Below are positions 13,598 to 22,994 of a stretch of DNA of 64,000 bases, in pieces; within the stretch, counting starts at the first letter, position 1; each line of letters opens with the position of its first letter. Origin of the DNA: Spiribacter salilacus (lineage in GTDB: Bacteria; Pseudomonadota; Gammaproteobacteria; Nitrococcales; Nitrococcaceae); the NCBI RefSeq assembly GCF_009649225.1, contig NZ_WJPP01000002.1, positions 434,001 through 498,000 on the forward strand. The letters run 5' to 3'. Both the position numbers and the translations under genes were made by a program. The notes beneath the pieces were generated by a model. That model was not told the origin of the DNA. It searched no databases and worked only from the letters and a program-made list of their open reading frames with translations.

Positions 13598-14193
13598 GCC
13601 AGTCGTGTCAATCGCTCGCGAAGCGGGCTGCGGCGCGGAAAATGCGCTCGCAAAAATTCCATTTGGTCAGCCAGAATCCGCCTACCTTGTAAGTAAACAT
13701 ACTCAGCATGCGTCGGCACAAAGGGCACCGCAAGCAGATGCATACGTGATTGCTCGGGCGTGCGATTGCCTTTGAGGTTATTGCATCGTTTACAGGCGGT
13801 GACCACGTTATTCCAAATATCCTGCCCACCGCGACTAATCGGTTTGACGTGATCACGTGAGAGATCGCGGGCAAGCTTTTGGTCGCCACAATATAAACAG
13901 AAGTGATCATCGCGCCGAAAAAGCGTGGCGTTGTTTAGTGGTGGTGTATAAGCCGGATTGCCTTTCAGCGTGGCCTGCATTGCACCGGCAGTGGCAATAA
14001 TTGAGTTGACGGCGATGACGCTACGGCGCCCGGTTTTAGCGTTATGCCCGCCGCGAATGCGGTATAGCTCGTTGCCGCAGGCGTAAGCCACCTGATCGAG
14101 ATGGTAAAGCCGCACCGCGTCTTGATAGGTAATCCACTCAAGTGGCATGCCTGAAACGTCGGTGCGCAGGATGTGGTGCTGCAGCGTCTCCAC
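13594..14193 (-). CDS. HNH endonuclease family protein
   Basis: A small HNH nuclease of the chromosomal type common in proteobacteria. With the GTG start it has 199 residues. The zinc/HNH core lies at about 99-145: Cys99 and Cys102 in CLYC, Asp114-His115, the RGGQDIWNN loop, Cys134 and Cys137 in CKRC, then NNLKGNRT. The conserved front part ILRTDVSGMPLEWITYQDA precedes it. I chose GTG at 14193 because it has GGAGG eight bases upstream. A TTG at 14235 would add 14 residues. Substrate and role are unknown, and there is no toxin, phage or methylase partner beside it. Confidence 0.82.
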   Translation of the reverse strand: METLQHHILRTDVSGMPLEWITYQDAVRLYHLDQVAYACGNELYRIRGGHNAKTGRRSVIAVNSIIATAGAMQATLKGNPAYTPPLNNATLFRRDDHFCLYCGDQKLARDLSRDHVKPISRGGQDIWNNVVTACKRCNNLKGNRTPEQSRMHLLAVPFVPTHAEYVYLQGRRILADQMEFLRAHFPRRSPLRERLTRLA

Positions 14194-14381
14194 GCTTTCA
14201 CCCTCCGGCCCTTGCCGCGTTGTCGTAACCCTCAATACCTCTTCAAATCATCACCGAGATTAGCCTAATGTGCAAGGGTTACAGCAATATGACCAAGACT
14301 GGGGGTGTTTCCTGTGCCAGATGCTGTAAAATCATCCGTCCGCCGGTGGCGGAAACGTTCTACGGACAGGAGAGACAGTCG

Positions 14382-15515
14382 ATGAGCATCACCATCGCCG
14401 TACCCAAAGAAACGGCCAACGGAGAGCGCAGGGTTGCCATGGTTCCCAGCGCACTTAAGTTGCTGACAAAACTCGGTGCCACCGTGCGCATCCAGCATGG
14501 CGCTGGCGATGCGGCCGGGTTTACAGACAATCAATACGATGGGGTGGAGTGGGCAAAAACCACAGCCGAGCTGTACAAAGGTGCTGACATTGTCTTGCGC
14601 GTTCAGCCCCCCACCGCAGAAGAGGCAGCCAAGCTGCCAGAAAATATTATTATTGCCGGCTATATGACGCCGCATGAGGGCGACTCGCGCATTAGCAATC
14701 TCGTCAAGCGCAAGGTCACGAGCTTTGCCCTAGAGCTGGTACCGCGCATTACCCGAGCTCAGTCAATTGATGCTTTGTCTTCTCAAGGCAACATCGCGGG
14801 TTATAAATGTGCCCTGCTTGCGGCCCACTTAAGCCCCAAGCTGTTTCCAATGCTGACAACCGCTGCTGGCACCGTAAAGCCCGCCCGCGTTGTTGTGGTT
14901 GGCGCCGGCGTGGCGGGTTTGCAGGCCATTGCAACGGCACGTCGGCTTGGAGCCATTGTTGAGGCCTACGATGTACGATCGGCCACGCGTGAGCAGGTCG
15001 AGTCGTTAGGTGGTAAGTTCATCGATACCGGCGTTAGCGCCGAGGGCGAAGGCGGCTATGCCCGTGAGCTAACTGATGAAGAAAAGGCCCAGCAGGCTGA
15101 GGTGCTCGCAAAACATATTGCTCAGGCAGACGCAGTCATCACAACGGCCGCCATTCCTGGCCGCCCAGCACCAAAAATTATCGACAAAGCCACCGTTGAG
15201 CGCATGAAGGCAGGTTCCGTTATTGTCGATATGGCGGCAGAAACCGGTGGCAACTGTGAGCTAACTGAAGCTGGTAAAGAAATTCAGCATCAAGGCGTAC
15301 TGATTGCAGGGCCACGCAACATTCCTAGCATGGCGGCCACGCATGCCAGTGAAATGTATGCACGCAACCTCTGCAATTTATTGGCTCTGATTATTAAGGA
15401 AGGCAACATCGATTTGAATTGGGATGACGAAGTCGTCGCCGATAGTTGCCTGACGCATGATGGCGAAATTCGTCATGCCCCCACTCGCGAGCGTATTGAA
15501 GGAGGCAACCCGTAA
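14382..15515 (+). CDS. pntAA: NAD(P) transhydrogenase subunit alpha, soluble part
   Basis: First gene of the proton-translocating transhydrogenase, which uses the proton gradient to reduce NADP+ with NADH. This 377-residue subunit carries the cytosolic NAD(H)-binding domain (dI) with the fold VVVVGAGVAGLQA around 170-182 and the mobile-loop region RAQSIDALSSQGNIAGY (125-141). In E. coli this part is fused to membrane helices; here it is separate, as in Rhodospirillum rubrum. The ATG follows an AGGAGAGAC site. A longer reading frame from 14268 adds 38 residues without family match and is rejected. The gene overlaps pntAB by one base. Confidence 0.95.
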   Translation: MSITIAVPKETANGERRVAMVPSALKLLTKLGATVRIQHGAGDAAGFTDNQYDGVEWAKTTAELYKGADIVLRVQPPTAEEAAKLPENIIIAGYMTPHEGDSRISNLVKRKVTSFALELVPRITRAQSIDALSSQGNIAGYKCALLAAHLSPKLFPMLTTAAGTVKPARVVVVGAGVAGLQAIATARRLGAIVEAYDVRSATREQVESLGGKFIDTGVSAEGEGGYARELTDEEKAQQAEVLAKHIAQADAVITTAAIPGRPAPKIIDKATVERMKAGSVIVDMAAETGGNCELTEAGKEIQHQGVLIAGPRNIPSMAATHASEMYARNLCNLLALIIKEGNIDLNWDDEVVADSCLTHDGEIRHAPTRERIEGGNP

Positions 15516-15820
15516 TGGCCATCGAAGGCTTTGTCGCACTCTATATTTTCATGCTCGCCGGCTTTGTTGGCTTTGAGGTCATCAGCCGCGTGCCCGTTAT
15601 TTTGCATACCCCTTTAATGTCAGGCTCTAACTTTGTGCACGGCATCGTGATTGTTGGCGCCATGGTTGTGCTGGGTCATGCCGAAACGGTAACCGAGCAA
15701 ATCATTGGCTTTATCGCCGTTATTCTTGGCGCGGGCAATGCCGTTGGCGGCTACGTTGTCACCGAACGCATGCTTGAGATGTTTAAGAGTAAGGACGAAA
15801 AGAAGGGGGCTGAGAAATGA
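15515..15820 (+). CDS. pntAB: NAD(P) transhydrogenase subunit alpha 2, membrane part
   Basis: A 101-residue membrane protein corresponding to the C-terminal helices of E. coli PntA. Three hydrophobic segments are visible (about 5-25, 43-60 and 65-85), with the conserved GFEVISRVPVILHTPLMSGSN loop between the first two. With PntB it forms the proton channel. It overlaps pntAA by one base (TAATG) and pntB by four bases (ATGA), so the three chains are made together. Confidence 0.94.
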   Translation: MAIEGFVALYIFMLAGFVGFEVISRVPVILHTPLMSGSNFVHGIVIVGAMVVLGHAETVTEQIIGFIAVILGAGNAVGGYVVTERMLEMFKSKDEKKGAEK

Positions 15821-17310
15821 GTTGGTTTGTACAACTGAGCTACTTGCTCGCCGCCGTTCTTTTTATCTTTGGCCTCAAGGCCATGAGCTCGCCTCGCACG
15901 GCGCGTAAGGGCATTATTTGGGCCGGATTTGGTATGGTGCTGGCTACGCTGGTTACCTTCTTGCACCCAGATATTCATGGCGTTTCCAACTACATTCTTA
16001 TTGTGATTGGTATTGCTGTTGCCGGTGTGCTGGCTTGGTGGTCGGGTCGGCGTGTGGCCATGACCGAAATGCCGCAAATGGTAGCCCTGTATAACGGCAT
16101 GGGTGGCGGCGCCGCGGCCGCTATCGCGGCGGTTGAAATGCTACGTGCATTGCGCATGCTCCCTGATGATCTGCAGGCCCGGGCAGCGTCTCTAGCGGAA
16201 GAGTCTGGCCTGAGCGTTGCAGCTGCTGAGGCAGCACTGCGAGCAGAGGGTGCAGCAAGCGGGTCTATCGCTGCGGCATTAGGCGCAGACGTTACCGTGC
16301 TGGCCATTCTCGGCGCGCTCATTGGTACGGTGGCATTTTCAGGGTCGCTCATTGCTTGGGCCAAACTAGATGGTCGCATGCAGCGTAACTCGCTGGTGCC
16401 TGCGCAGCAGATCGTCAATGTGGTGGTTTTCGCGCTAGCAGTTATCTTCGGCATCATGACCTTCTTTACAGACAGTGTGGCCATTGTGGTGATTTTCTTT
16501 GCCCTTGGCCTGCTGTTTGGGGTGTTTGTGGCGGTACCGATCGGCGGTGCCGATATGCCCGTCATTATTTCGCTGTTTAACGCCCTCACCGGTCTGGCCG
16601 TGGCGTTTGAGGGCTATGCCATTGGCAACCCGGCCATGATTATTGCCGGTACCGTGGTGGGTGCTGCTGGCACCCTGCTCACGCAGCTAATGGCAAAGGC
16701 AATGAACCGATCCATAGCCAATGTGCTGTTTGCTGGTTTTGGAACAACGGTACAAGCCAGCTCTGAAGGGCCGGAAGGCGAAATGCAAGATGTGAGCGCA
16801 GAAGATGCCGGCATCATGATGGCGTTTGCCGACAAAGTGGTTATCGTGCCGGGTTATGGCATGGCAGTTGCGCAGGCTCAGCATAAGATTTGGGAGCTTG
16901 TCGAGCTTCTGCAAGGGCGCGGGGTTGATGTCAAATTTGCCATTCACCCCGTGGCAGGTCGGATGCCGGGGCATATGAATGTGCTGTTGGCAGAGGCCGG
17001 CGTTCCTTACGACATGATCTTTGATATGGAAGAGATCAATGAGGAGTTTGCAACTACTGACGTTGCCGTTGTCATCGGCGCTAACGATGTGGTGAACCCA
17101 GCCGCTAAAAACGATCCTTCCAGCCCCATTTTTGGCATGCCCATTCTTGATGTTGATGCAGCCGAGAATGTACTGGTCATCAAACGCGGCAAGGGAACTG
17201 GCTTCTCAGGCGTAGAAAATGCCCTGTTCTTCAGCGAAAACACCCGCATGGTGTTTGGTGATGGACAAAAAGTAGCTGGCGCCATGGTTCAGGCTGTTAA
17301 AGGCCTGTAG
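15817..17310 (+). CDS. pntB: NAD(P) transhydrogenase subunit beta, with extra insert
   Basis: PntB carries most of the membrane helices and the NADP(H)-binding domain (dIII). Membrane segments fill residues 5-290. The NADP domain runs from about 335 with GYGMAVAQAQ, HPVAGRMPGHMNVLLAEA, VIGANDVVNPAA and a C-terminal SENTRMVFGD. The protein has 497 residues, longer than the roughly 460 of E. coli PntB. The excess lies mainly at about 108-157, an Ala- and Glu-rich stretch between two membrane helices that looks like an added cytosolic or periplasmic helical loop. It is the last clear pnt gene; a small unknown gene follows 27 bases later. Confidence 0.95.
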   Translation: MSWFVQLSYLLAAVLFIFGLKAMSSPRTARKGIIWAGFGMVLATLVTFLHPDIHGVSNYILIVIGIAVAGVLAWWSGRRVAMTEMPQMVALYNGMGGGAAAAIAAVEMLRALRMLPDDLQARAASLAEESGLSVAAAEAALRAEGAASGSIAAALGADVTVLAILGALIGTVAFSGSLIAWAKLDGRMQRNSLVPAQQIVNVVVFALAVIFGIMTFFTDSVAIVVIFFALGLLFGVFVAVPIGGADMPVIISLFNALTGLAVAFEGYAIGNPAMIIAGTVVGAAGTLLTQLMAKAMNRSIANVLFAGFGTTVQASSEGPEGEMQDVSAEDAGIMMAFADKVVIVPGYGMAVAQAQHKIWELVELLQGRGVDVKFAIHPVAGRMPGHMNVLLAEAGVPYDMIFDMEEINEEFATTDVAVVIGANDVVNPAAKNDPSSPIFGMPILDVDAAENVLVIKRGKGTGFSGVENALFFSENTRMVFGDGQKVAGAMVQAVKGL

Positions 17311-17337
17311 ACCCCATTAACGAATTGTGGAGTTTAA

Positions 17338-17757
17338 ATGAACGAGTCTAACGAACAAGACGCACTGGCTCAGCTCAGCTTAGATACCGATGGGCTGTAT
17401 CAGGAAGAGGTCTTTACAGATCGGCGTGTTGGCAGCATTCAGCGGCTAACCCCGGTTACAAGCGACGGGCAATCAGACCCGAGCCGCCCCGTCCTTTATG
17501 TCGGGCAGACACAGGTAATGACCCCCGCAGGAGCACTGCCGCTAAACTTTGAGCTCGAAGCTGGCAGCTTAGAAGAAGCTGCCCAAGCCTTCCCTGCGGC
17601 CGCCAATGCAGCGCTAGAGCAGACGATGGAGCAACTGCGTGAAATGCAGCGCGAACAAGCCTCCCGAATCATGACGCCTGATCAGCTTGCTGGCGGTGGC
17701 ATGGGTGGTATGGGCGGTGGCGGCGGTGCGCCTGGCGGCGGCATCCAGATGCGCTAA
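17338..17757 (+). CDS. Small hypothetical protein with glycine-rich tail
   Basis: A 139-residue protein I do not recognise. The N-terminal half is acidic (EEVFTDRRVGSIQRL and a YVGQTQVMTP segment). A predicted helix at about 80-112 is rich in Ala, Glu and Gln (EEAAQAFPAAANAAL, then EQTMEQLREMQREQ). The last 30 residues are Gly/Met-rich (GGGMGGMGGGGG), likely flexible. There is no signal peptide or membrane segment. The ATG follows GTGGAG, 27 bases after pntB, so it may be on the pnt transcript. The balanced codon use and good ribosome site make it a real gene. It ends in a four-base convergent overlap with the next gene. Confidence 0.75.
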   Translation: MNESNEQDALAQLSLDTDGLYQEEVFTDRRVGSIQRLTPVTSDGQSDPSRPVLYVGQTQVMTPAGALPLNFELEAGSLEEAAQAFPAAANAALEQTMEQLREMQREQASRIMTPDQLAGGGMGGMGGGGGAPGGGIQMR

Positions 17758-18269
17758 AGCGTACCTAACGCTTCAACCAGCCGCTGCAGCAATGGCTCAG
17801 CGGCTTTTTTATTGTTTGCTTGGCCAATATAACTTAAGTACATCAGTGCATTAGCATGGGCATTTGCCATGCATTCAGGGCGCGACAGGGTAAGCGGTTT
17901 TGTCGCCGGCGCATCATGGCAAATCAACGCCTGCTGAATTTTTTCTGCCGCAATCTCCTGACTTAACAGTGATTTTCTTAGCGCCTCAGCGGCTTCGGAT
18001 TGATCCGCTGGCGTCACTTCGCGCAGCCCACGGCGCACGTTCCGCAAAGGCTCGATCACCGTCTGCTGCCAATGTGTTGCGCGCTTGAGCGCCTGTTGAA
18101 TCACAGGCAAGGTCAATGGCGGCTGGCCTAAATAGCCAATAATCATCACTGTTAGCAAAGCGCTAACGCCTACATCAAACTCATCTTGCAACTGCAAGCA
18201 CACCGGCTGTATGCCCTCTGCGTCATACAGTTTTAACATCAATGCCCAAGCCATGTTTTGATCGGTCAT
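17754..18269 (-). CDS. TIGR02444 / DUF2390 family protein
   Basis: A 171-residue cytosolic protein. Its N-terminal two thirds resemble the uncharacterised TIGR02444 (DUF2390) family of proteobacteria: an initial Trp-Ala-containing helix, then LYDAEGIQPVCLQLQDEFDVGVSALL, a later W followed by PLRNVRRGLRE, and an all-helical composition throughout. The family has no assigned function. The protein has about 50 residues beyond the usual core, with a helical C-terminus. It is transcribed away from priA across a 71-base gap. Confidence 0.7.
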   Translation of the reverse strand: MTDQNMAWALMLKLYDAEGIQPVCLQLQDEFDVGVSALLTVMIIGYLGQPPLTLPVIQQALKRATHWQQTVIEPLRNVRRGLREVTPADQSEAAEALRKSLLSQEIAAEKIQQALICHDAPATKPLTLSRPECMANAHANALMYLSYIGQANNKKAAEPLLQRLVEALGTL

Positions 18270-18340
18270 TTTGTTATCCTAGCAAAACCAGTCATCTGTA
18301 TGGCTTGCACAACAGCCCGCAGCAGCCAACAATCATACCC

Positions 18341-20530
18341 ATGAGTTCGCCGATCTTACGCATTGCCCTACCGGGGCCATTTCCAGAACCCCTGGATTAT
18401 TTGCTCCCAGAAGACCAAAAAGCCCCGCCGATCGGTGCTCGTGTGGAGGTACCCCTTGGCAGGCGTCGGGTGATTGGAATTGTGCTGCAGCAGGTGGCGC
18501 AATCCACAATCGATGCCTCACGGCTTCGCGCCATCATTAAGGTTTTGGATGATACGCCCGTGCTAGATCCAGAGTTGCTCGGCCTAATCGAGTGGACTGC
18601 GCGCTATTACCATCACCCCATCGGAGAATGTCTGGCAACTGCATTACCGGTCAGGCTGCGCCAAGGGCATCCAGCAATGCCCTCGGCACAACGCCAGTGG
18701 CAGATCACCGAGCAGGGAAAAATAACCCTGCCCTCTGAGTTAGCGGCTCGCGCCCCACGGCAGGCAGAGCTGCTTGGGCGCCTTCAATCCACTGGCCGTT
18801 TAAGTGCCGGTGAGCTCGGCAGCGCAGGAGACTCTCGCGGCGCACTGCAACGGCTAGTTGCCCGGGGCGATGCCACGTTAAGCGAGAAAGCCGACTATGG
18901 CCTGATCAGTGGTCAGGCCGAACAACCACCGCCGGCGCTGAACGCTGAGCAAAAACTGGCCACCGAGGCAATTGCCAATGCTAACGATCATCGCCCGTTG
19001 TTACTTGAAGGCGTAACCGGCAGTGGCAAAACAGAGGTCTATTTAACCGCTATCCAAGAGCACTTAAGTGCACATCGACAAGTGCTAGTGATCGTGCCAG
19101 AAATTGGGCTGACGCCGCAGCTGCTCGATCGCTTTCGGCAACGTCTTAAGGGTGAAATCGCGGTAATGCACTCAGGCTTACCCGAAGGCGAACGGCTCAA
19201 TGCATGGCTAGCGGCCCAGGCGGGGCAGGCTGATGTCATTATTGGCACACGGTCTGCCATTTTTACCCCATTGCCGCGCCCCGGGCTGATTATTGTTGAT
19301 GAAGAGCACGATGCATCACTCAAGCAGCAGGATGGCCTGCGCTACTCAGCGCGCGATTTGGCGGTGATGCGCGCGCATCGATTACAAATACCCATTGTTC
19401 TTGGCTCTGCCACTCCGTCTTTAGAGAGCATTGCGAATGCACGAGCAAAACGCTATCAGCATTATCGGCTCGACCAACGAGCGGGCGCAGCAAAACCACC
19501 CACCCTTCGGTTACTCGATGTGCGCGGCGCCGATATGCAGGATGGGCTATCTACCGCGTTACTAGATGCCATTAAAAAACATCTGAATGCAGGCAATCAG
19601 GTTCTGCTTTTCCTAAACCGCCGCGGTTATGCCCCGGTGCTGATTTGCCATGACTGTGGGTGGATTGCGGAATGTTCAGCCTGTGATGCCCGTTACACTT
19701 GGCATCGGGGCCGCAATCGATTGCTCTGCCATCACTGTGACCAAGACCGGCCTATTCCGGCGGTCTGCCCAAACTGCAATAGCGTTGACCTGCGGGCCTT
19801 GGGGCTGGGTACTGAACGAATTGAAGCCGCACTCGACACCGCACTGCCGGATATTGAACCCATTCGTATTGATCGCGATAGTACCCGCCGACGCGGCAGC
19901 TTTGAGCAGGCACTGGCTAAGGCACGGCAAGGAGGGGCGCAGTTGCTGCTTGGCACCCAAATGCTGGCCAAGGGCCATCATCTACCCAACGTAACGTTAG
20001 TAGGCATTATTGATGCAGACCAAGGTCTGTTTGGTGCTGATTTTCGCTCCGCAGAGCGGCTTGCCCAGTTGATTATTCAGGTGGCCGGGCGTGCCGGGCG
20101 CGAGATTAACCCCGGCGAGGTGCTGATTCAGACCCATCATCCAGAGCATCCGTTACTCCAAACCCTCATTCATGGCGGCTACCCTGCCTTTGCCGATGCC
20201 GCGCTAAGCGAGCGCGAGGCGGCAGGGCTGCCGCCGACCCGAGCCCTTGCGTTATTACGCGCAGAGTCTACCCAACGCCACAACGCGGCCCGCTTTTTAG
20301 AAGAGGCGAAAGCGCTCATTGCCTCCACGCCACACATTGAGCTTGTCGGGCCATTTCCTGCACCCATGGAGCGGCGCGCTAATCGCTATCGCATGCAGTT
20401 ATTTGTGCAGGCCGACCAGCGCGGGCAGCTACAATCGCTTTTAGAACGTTGGCTGCCAAGTGTGGCGCGCTCATCTTTGGCGCGCAAAGTGCGGTGGGCA
20501 ATTGACGTAGATCCTGCTGATACGCTGTAA
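18341..20530 (+). CDS. priA: Primosomal protein N' (replication restart helicase)
   Basis: PriA recognises stalled forks and loads the replisome for restart. The 729-residue protein has the N-terminal 3'-DNA-binding domain (ILRIALPGPFPEPLDYLLP), Walker A GVTGSGKT at 224-231, the DEEH box at 320-323, and eight cysteines in the CHDCGW, CSAC, CHHC and CPNC pairs that bind two zincs. The helicase C-terminal motif is IQVAGRAGR. I chose the ATG at 18341, which gives the family N-terminus. A reading frame from 18242 adds 33 residues that run back into the gene on the other strand. Confidence 0.96.
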   Translation: MSSPILRIALPGPFPEPLDYLLPEDQKAPPIGARVEVPLGRRRVIGIVLQQVAQSTIDASRLRAIIKVLDDTPVLDPELLGLIEWTARYYHHPIGECLATALPVRLRQGHPAMPSAQRQWQITEQGKITLPSELAARAPRQAELLGRLQSTGRLSAGELGSAGDSRGALQRLVARGDATLSEKADYGLISGQAEQPPPALNAEQKLATEAIANANDHRPLLLEGVTGSGKTEVYLTAIQEHLSAHRQVLVIVPEIGLTPQLLDRFRQRLKGEIAVMHSGLPEGERLNAWLAAQAGQADVIIGTRSAIFTPLPRPGLIIVDEEHDASLKQQDGLRYSARDLAVMRAHRLQIPIVLGSATPSLESIANARAKRYQHYRLDQRAGAAKPPTLRLLDVRGADMQDGLSTALLDAIKKHLNAGNQVLLFLNRRGYAPVLICHDCGWIAECSACDARYTWHRGRNRLLCHHCDQDRPIPAVCPNCNSVDLRALGLGTERIEAALDTALPDIEPIRIDRDSTRRRGSFEQALAKARQGGAQLLLGTQMLAKGHHLPNVTLVGIIDADQGLFGADFRSAERLAQLIIQVAGRAGREINPGEVLIQTHHPEHPLLQTLIHGGYPAFADAALSEREAAGLPPTRALALLRAESTQRHNAARFLEEAKALIASTPHIELVGPFPAPMERRANRYRMQLFVQADQRGQLQSLLERWLPSVARSSLARKVRWAIDVDPADTL

Positions 20531-20598
20531 GCAGTTGAATAAACGGCTTGAAAACGGATAATGGGCCACTTCTTAGCACCCGGAAATTGCCGTTATTC

Positions 20599-22359
20599 AT
20601 GAAAGAAGACCTTGCTGCGCTGCTTGCTCAGGCACTCGATAATCATTGCAAAGCGGCTGATGTCAGCCTCAGCCCGCCCGACGGCATACAGGTAGAGCGC
20701 GGCCGTGGCAGCGGTCATGGTGATTATGCCAGCAATCTGGCCATGCAGTTGGCCAAAGTTGCAAAAATGCCACCACGAGATCTGGCCACCGCCATCGTTG
20801 CTCATCTACCCGCCAGCCCGCTGGTAGAAAAAGTGGAAGTGGCGGGCCCTGGTTTTATTAACTTTTTTGTCACGGCGCAGGCAGCCGCCTTAGTGATCGA
20901 AAAAATCCATGAACAGGGCGCGGAGTTTGGACGCAGCCATCATGGCAGGGGCAGCCGCGTCCTTTTAGAGTTTGTCTCAGCCAATCCAACTGGGCCTTTG
21001 CATGTTGGGCATGGGCGCGGGGCGGCGTTTGGCAGCAGCCTTGCTAACTTGCTTGAAGCCGCGGGGCATGAGGTACATCGTGAATATTACGTTAACGATG
21101 CAGGCCGGCAAATTCACATCTTAACGGCTAGTGTTTGGCTTCGTTACCTGGAGCACCGCGGAGAGTCACTACCCTTTCCGGTCAACGCCTATCGGGGTGA
21201 TTACATCCACGACATTGCACGTGACCTTGAAGCGGCCCATGGTGAGCGCTTCCGCGTCGCGGCTAGTGAGCTACTGGCTAACCTGCCTGCCGATGCCAAT
21301 GAAGGCGGTGACAAAGAACAATACATCGATGCAGTTATTGCTCGAGCGCAGATATTACTTGGCACCGATCGCTATCAAGAGATACTGCGTGCCGCCGTTG
21401 CAGCAATTACACGGGATATTGAAGAAGACTTAGCCGCCTTTGGCGTACATTACGACCGATGGTTTTCTGAGCAGGCTTTGGTTGACGCCGGCGGTGTTAA
21501 CAACGCGCTTGATCGTCTTGAGGCGGCTGGTGAAATTTATGAAAAAGAGGGCGCGCAGTGGTTTCGCTCTAGCCACTACGGCGATGAAAAAGACCGCGTA
21601 GTCAAGCGCGCAGACGGGCTAACCACCTATTTTGCATCGGATATTGCCTATCATTTAGATAAATTTGAGCGCGGGTTTGAGCAAATCATCGATGTATTCG
21701 GTGCGGATCATCACGGGTACATGGCCCGCGTAAAGGCCAGCCTTGCGGCCTTTGGCAAACCCATCGAGCAATTAACGTTTCGGCTTGTGCAGTTTGCAAT
21801 TCTCTATCGCGGTACCGAGCGCATGCAGATGTCCACTCGGTCTGGCGAGTTTGTCACCTTACGAGAACTGCGCGAAGAGGTCGGTAACGATGCCACGCGG
21901 TTTTTTTACGTGATGCGCCGGCCTGAGCAACATCTTGATTTTGACCTTGAGCTGGCAAAGTCTCGCTCAAATGATAACCCCGTTTACTACGTTCAATACG
22001 CGCACGCCCGAGTTTGCAGCGTGCTTGCGCAGATGGGCGAACGTAATTTAGAACATGACTTAACGCGCGGCATCAGCGCACTGAGTCGATTAACCGAATC
22101 CCACGAGCAAGCGCTTATTGGCGAGCTTGGGCGTTATCCTGAAATTGTTGTAGCCGCGGCAGAGGCTCATGAACCCCATCAGATCGCTCAATACTTACGT
22201 GAACTGGCCGCCGCGTTCCATACCTACTACAACGCCCATCCGTTTTTGGTGGATGATCCTGATCTACGGGATGCCCGCCTGGCGCTAATTACCGCGGTTC
22301 GTCAGGTCATTCGCAATGGCCTGGATTTGCTCGGCGTATCTGCGCCAGAGAGTATGTAG
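20599..22359 (+). CDS. argS: Arginyl-tRNA synthetase
   Basis: ArgS charges tRNA-Arg with arginine in the cytosol. The 586-residue protein starts with an additional tRNA-D-loop domain (about 1-100) and then the class I signature HVGHGRG (His135-His138). The ANPTGP lead-in and the KMSK-equivalent region [13 protein letters not shown] are present. The DALR anticodon-binding domain is at the C-terminus, ending in [15 protein letters not shown]. The ATG at 20599 gives the family N-terminus; a TTG at 20548 would add 17 residues. The ribosome site is weak (CGGAAAT). The SPOR gene follows by two bases. Confidence 0.96.
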   Translation: MKEDLAALLAQALDNHCKAADVSLSPPDGIQVERGRGSGHGDYASNLAMQLAKVAKMPPRDLATAIVAHLPASPLVEKVEVAGPGFINFFVTAQAAALVIEKIHEQGAEFGRSHHGRGSRVLLEFVSANPTGPLHVGHGRGAAFGSSLANLLEAAGHEVHREYYVNDAGRQIHILTASVWLRYLEHRGESLPFPVNAYRGDYIHDIARDLEAAHGERFRVAASELLANLPADANEGGDKEQYIDAVIARAQILLGTDRYQEILRAAVAAITRDIEEDLAAFGVHYDRWFSEQALVDAGGVNNALDRLEAAGEIYEKEGAQWFRSSHYGDEKDRVVKRADGLTTYFASDIAYHLDKFERGFEQIIDVFGADHHGYMARVKASLAAFGKPIEQLTFRLVQFAILYRGTERMQMSTRSGEFVTLRELREEVGNDATRFFYVMRRPEQHLDFDLELAKSRSNDNPVYYVQYAHARVCSVLAQMGERNLEHDLTRGISALSRLTESHEQALIGELGRYPEIVVAAAEAHEPHQIAQYLRELAAAFHTYYNAHPFLVDDPDLRDARLALITAVRQVIRNGLDLLGVSAPESM

Positions 22360-22361
22360 CA

Positions 22362-22994
22362 ATGGCAAACAAGACCAAGACCAGTCAAGCCAGCAAAAAG
22401 AGCAGCGAGCCGCCCAAGCCCTGTCGCCCCTTTTTGGCTTGGGGTGTTGGCCTTGCCATGGGTCTGGGTGTTGCTTACTGGGTTCATTGGGAACATACCC
22501 AACCAACCCTACCCGCAGATCCCGACACCACTGCCCAAGAAACAACAACCGACCCGGCTTCAGCCCCGCGTTTTGAGTTCTACCACCTGCTGACTGAGCA
22601 AGAGGTTGCCATAGAGATAGAGGGCGAGACTGAAACTGACGCACCAGGGAGCACCGAGGTGCAAACAGACCCTGAAACCGCCAGCATTAGCATGGCCGGA
22701 GACGGTGCCCTGCCCACGGCAGAAGAAGAGGAAGAACCTGAGGTAGCCACAGGCGGTACGCGCTATTTACTACAGGCTGGTTCATTTCAAAAGGCAGGAG
22801 ATGCCGATTCACTTCGAGCCAGCCTAGCTATTATTGGTATCGAAGCGAATATTCAGGTGGTGGAATTGCCCGGCGGAGAAACCTGGCATCGCGTGCGTAT
22901 TGGACCCTTTAGCGATTTAAGAACCGTTAATGAGGCAAGAGCAAGGATGGCCGCAAATCAAATTGAGGCCATCATGCTGCGTACTGGCGGCTAG
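22362..22994 (+). CDS. SPOR-domain cell-division protein, FtsN-like
   Basis: A 210-residue bitopic membrane protein. A short basic cytosolic N-terminus (residues 1-22) is followed by one membrane segment (about 24-42). A long acidic, Thr/Glu-rich periplasmic linker (about 45-130) leads to a C-terminal SPOR domain (about 133-207: RYLLQAGSFQKAGDADSLR, then VRIGPFSDL). SPOR domains bind glycan strands lacking stem peptides at the septum. The place directly after argS matches the FtsN-like gene in Pseudomonas, so a role in septation is likely. The linker is rich in Glu and Asp. It converges with the next gene with a four-base overlap. Confidence 0.85.
   Translation: MANKTKTSQASKKSSEPPKPCRPFLAWGVGLAMGLGVAYWVHWEHTQPTLPADPDTTAQETTTDPASAPRFEFYHLLTEQEVAIEIEGETETDAPGSTEVQTDPETASISMAGDGALPTAEEEEEPEVATGGTRYLLQAGSFQKAGDADSLRASLAIIGIEANIQVVELPGGETWHRVRIGPFSDLRTVNEARARMAANQIEAIMLRTGG

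Noticed and set aside
13594-14193. HNH gene as homing endonuclease or phage remnant
   Set aside because: Normal base composition, full length, no intron, intein or phage genes beside it; it matches a widespread chromosomal family.
15990-16589. 199-residue open frame on the minus strand
   Set aside because: It lies wholly opposite pntB, is rich in Ser/Thr/Ala/Arg as expected for a shadow of a GC-rich membrane-protein gene, and has no family match.
20548-20598. 17-residue N-terminal extension of argS from a TTG
   Set aside because: The extension has no family counterpart; the ATG at 20599 gives the standard N-terminus.
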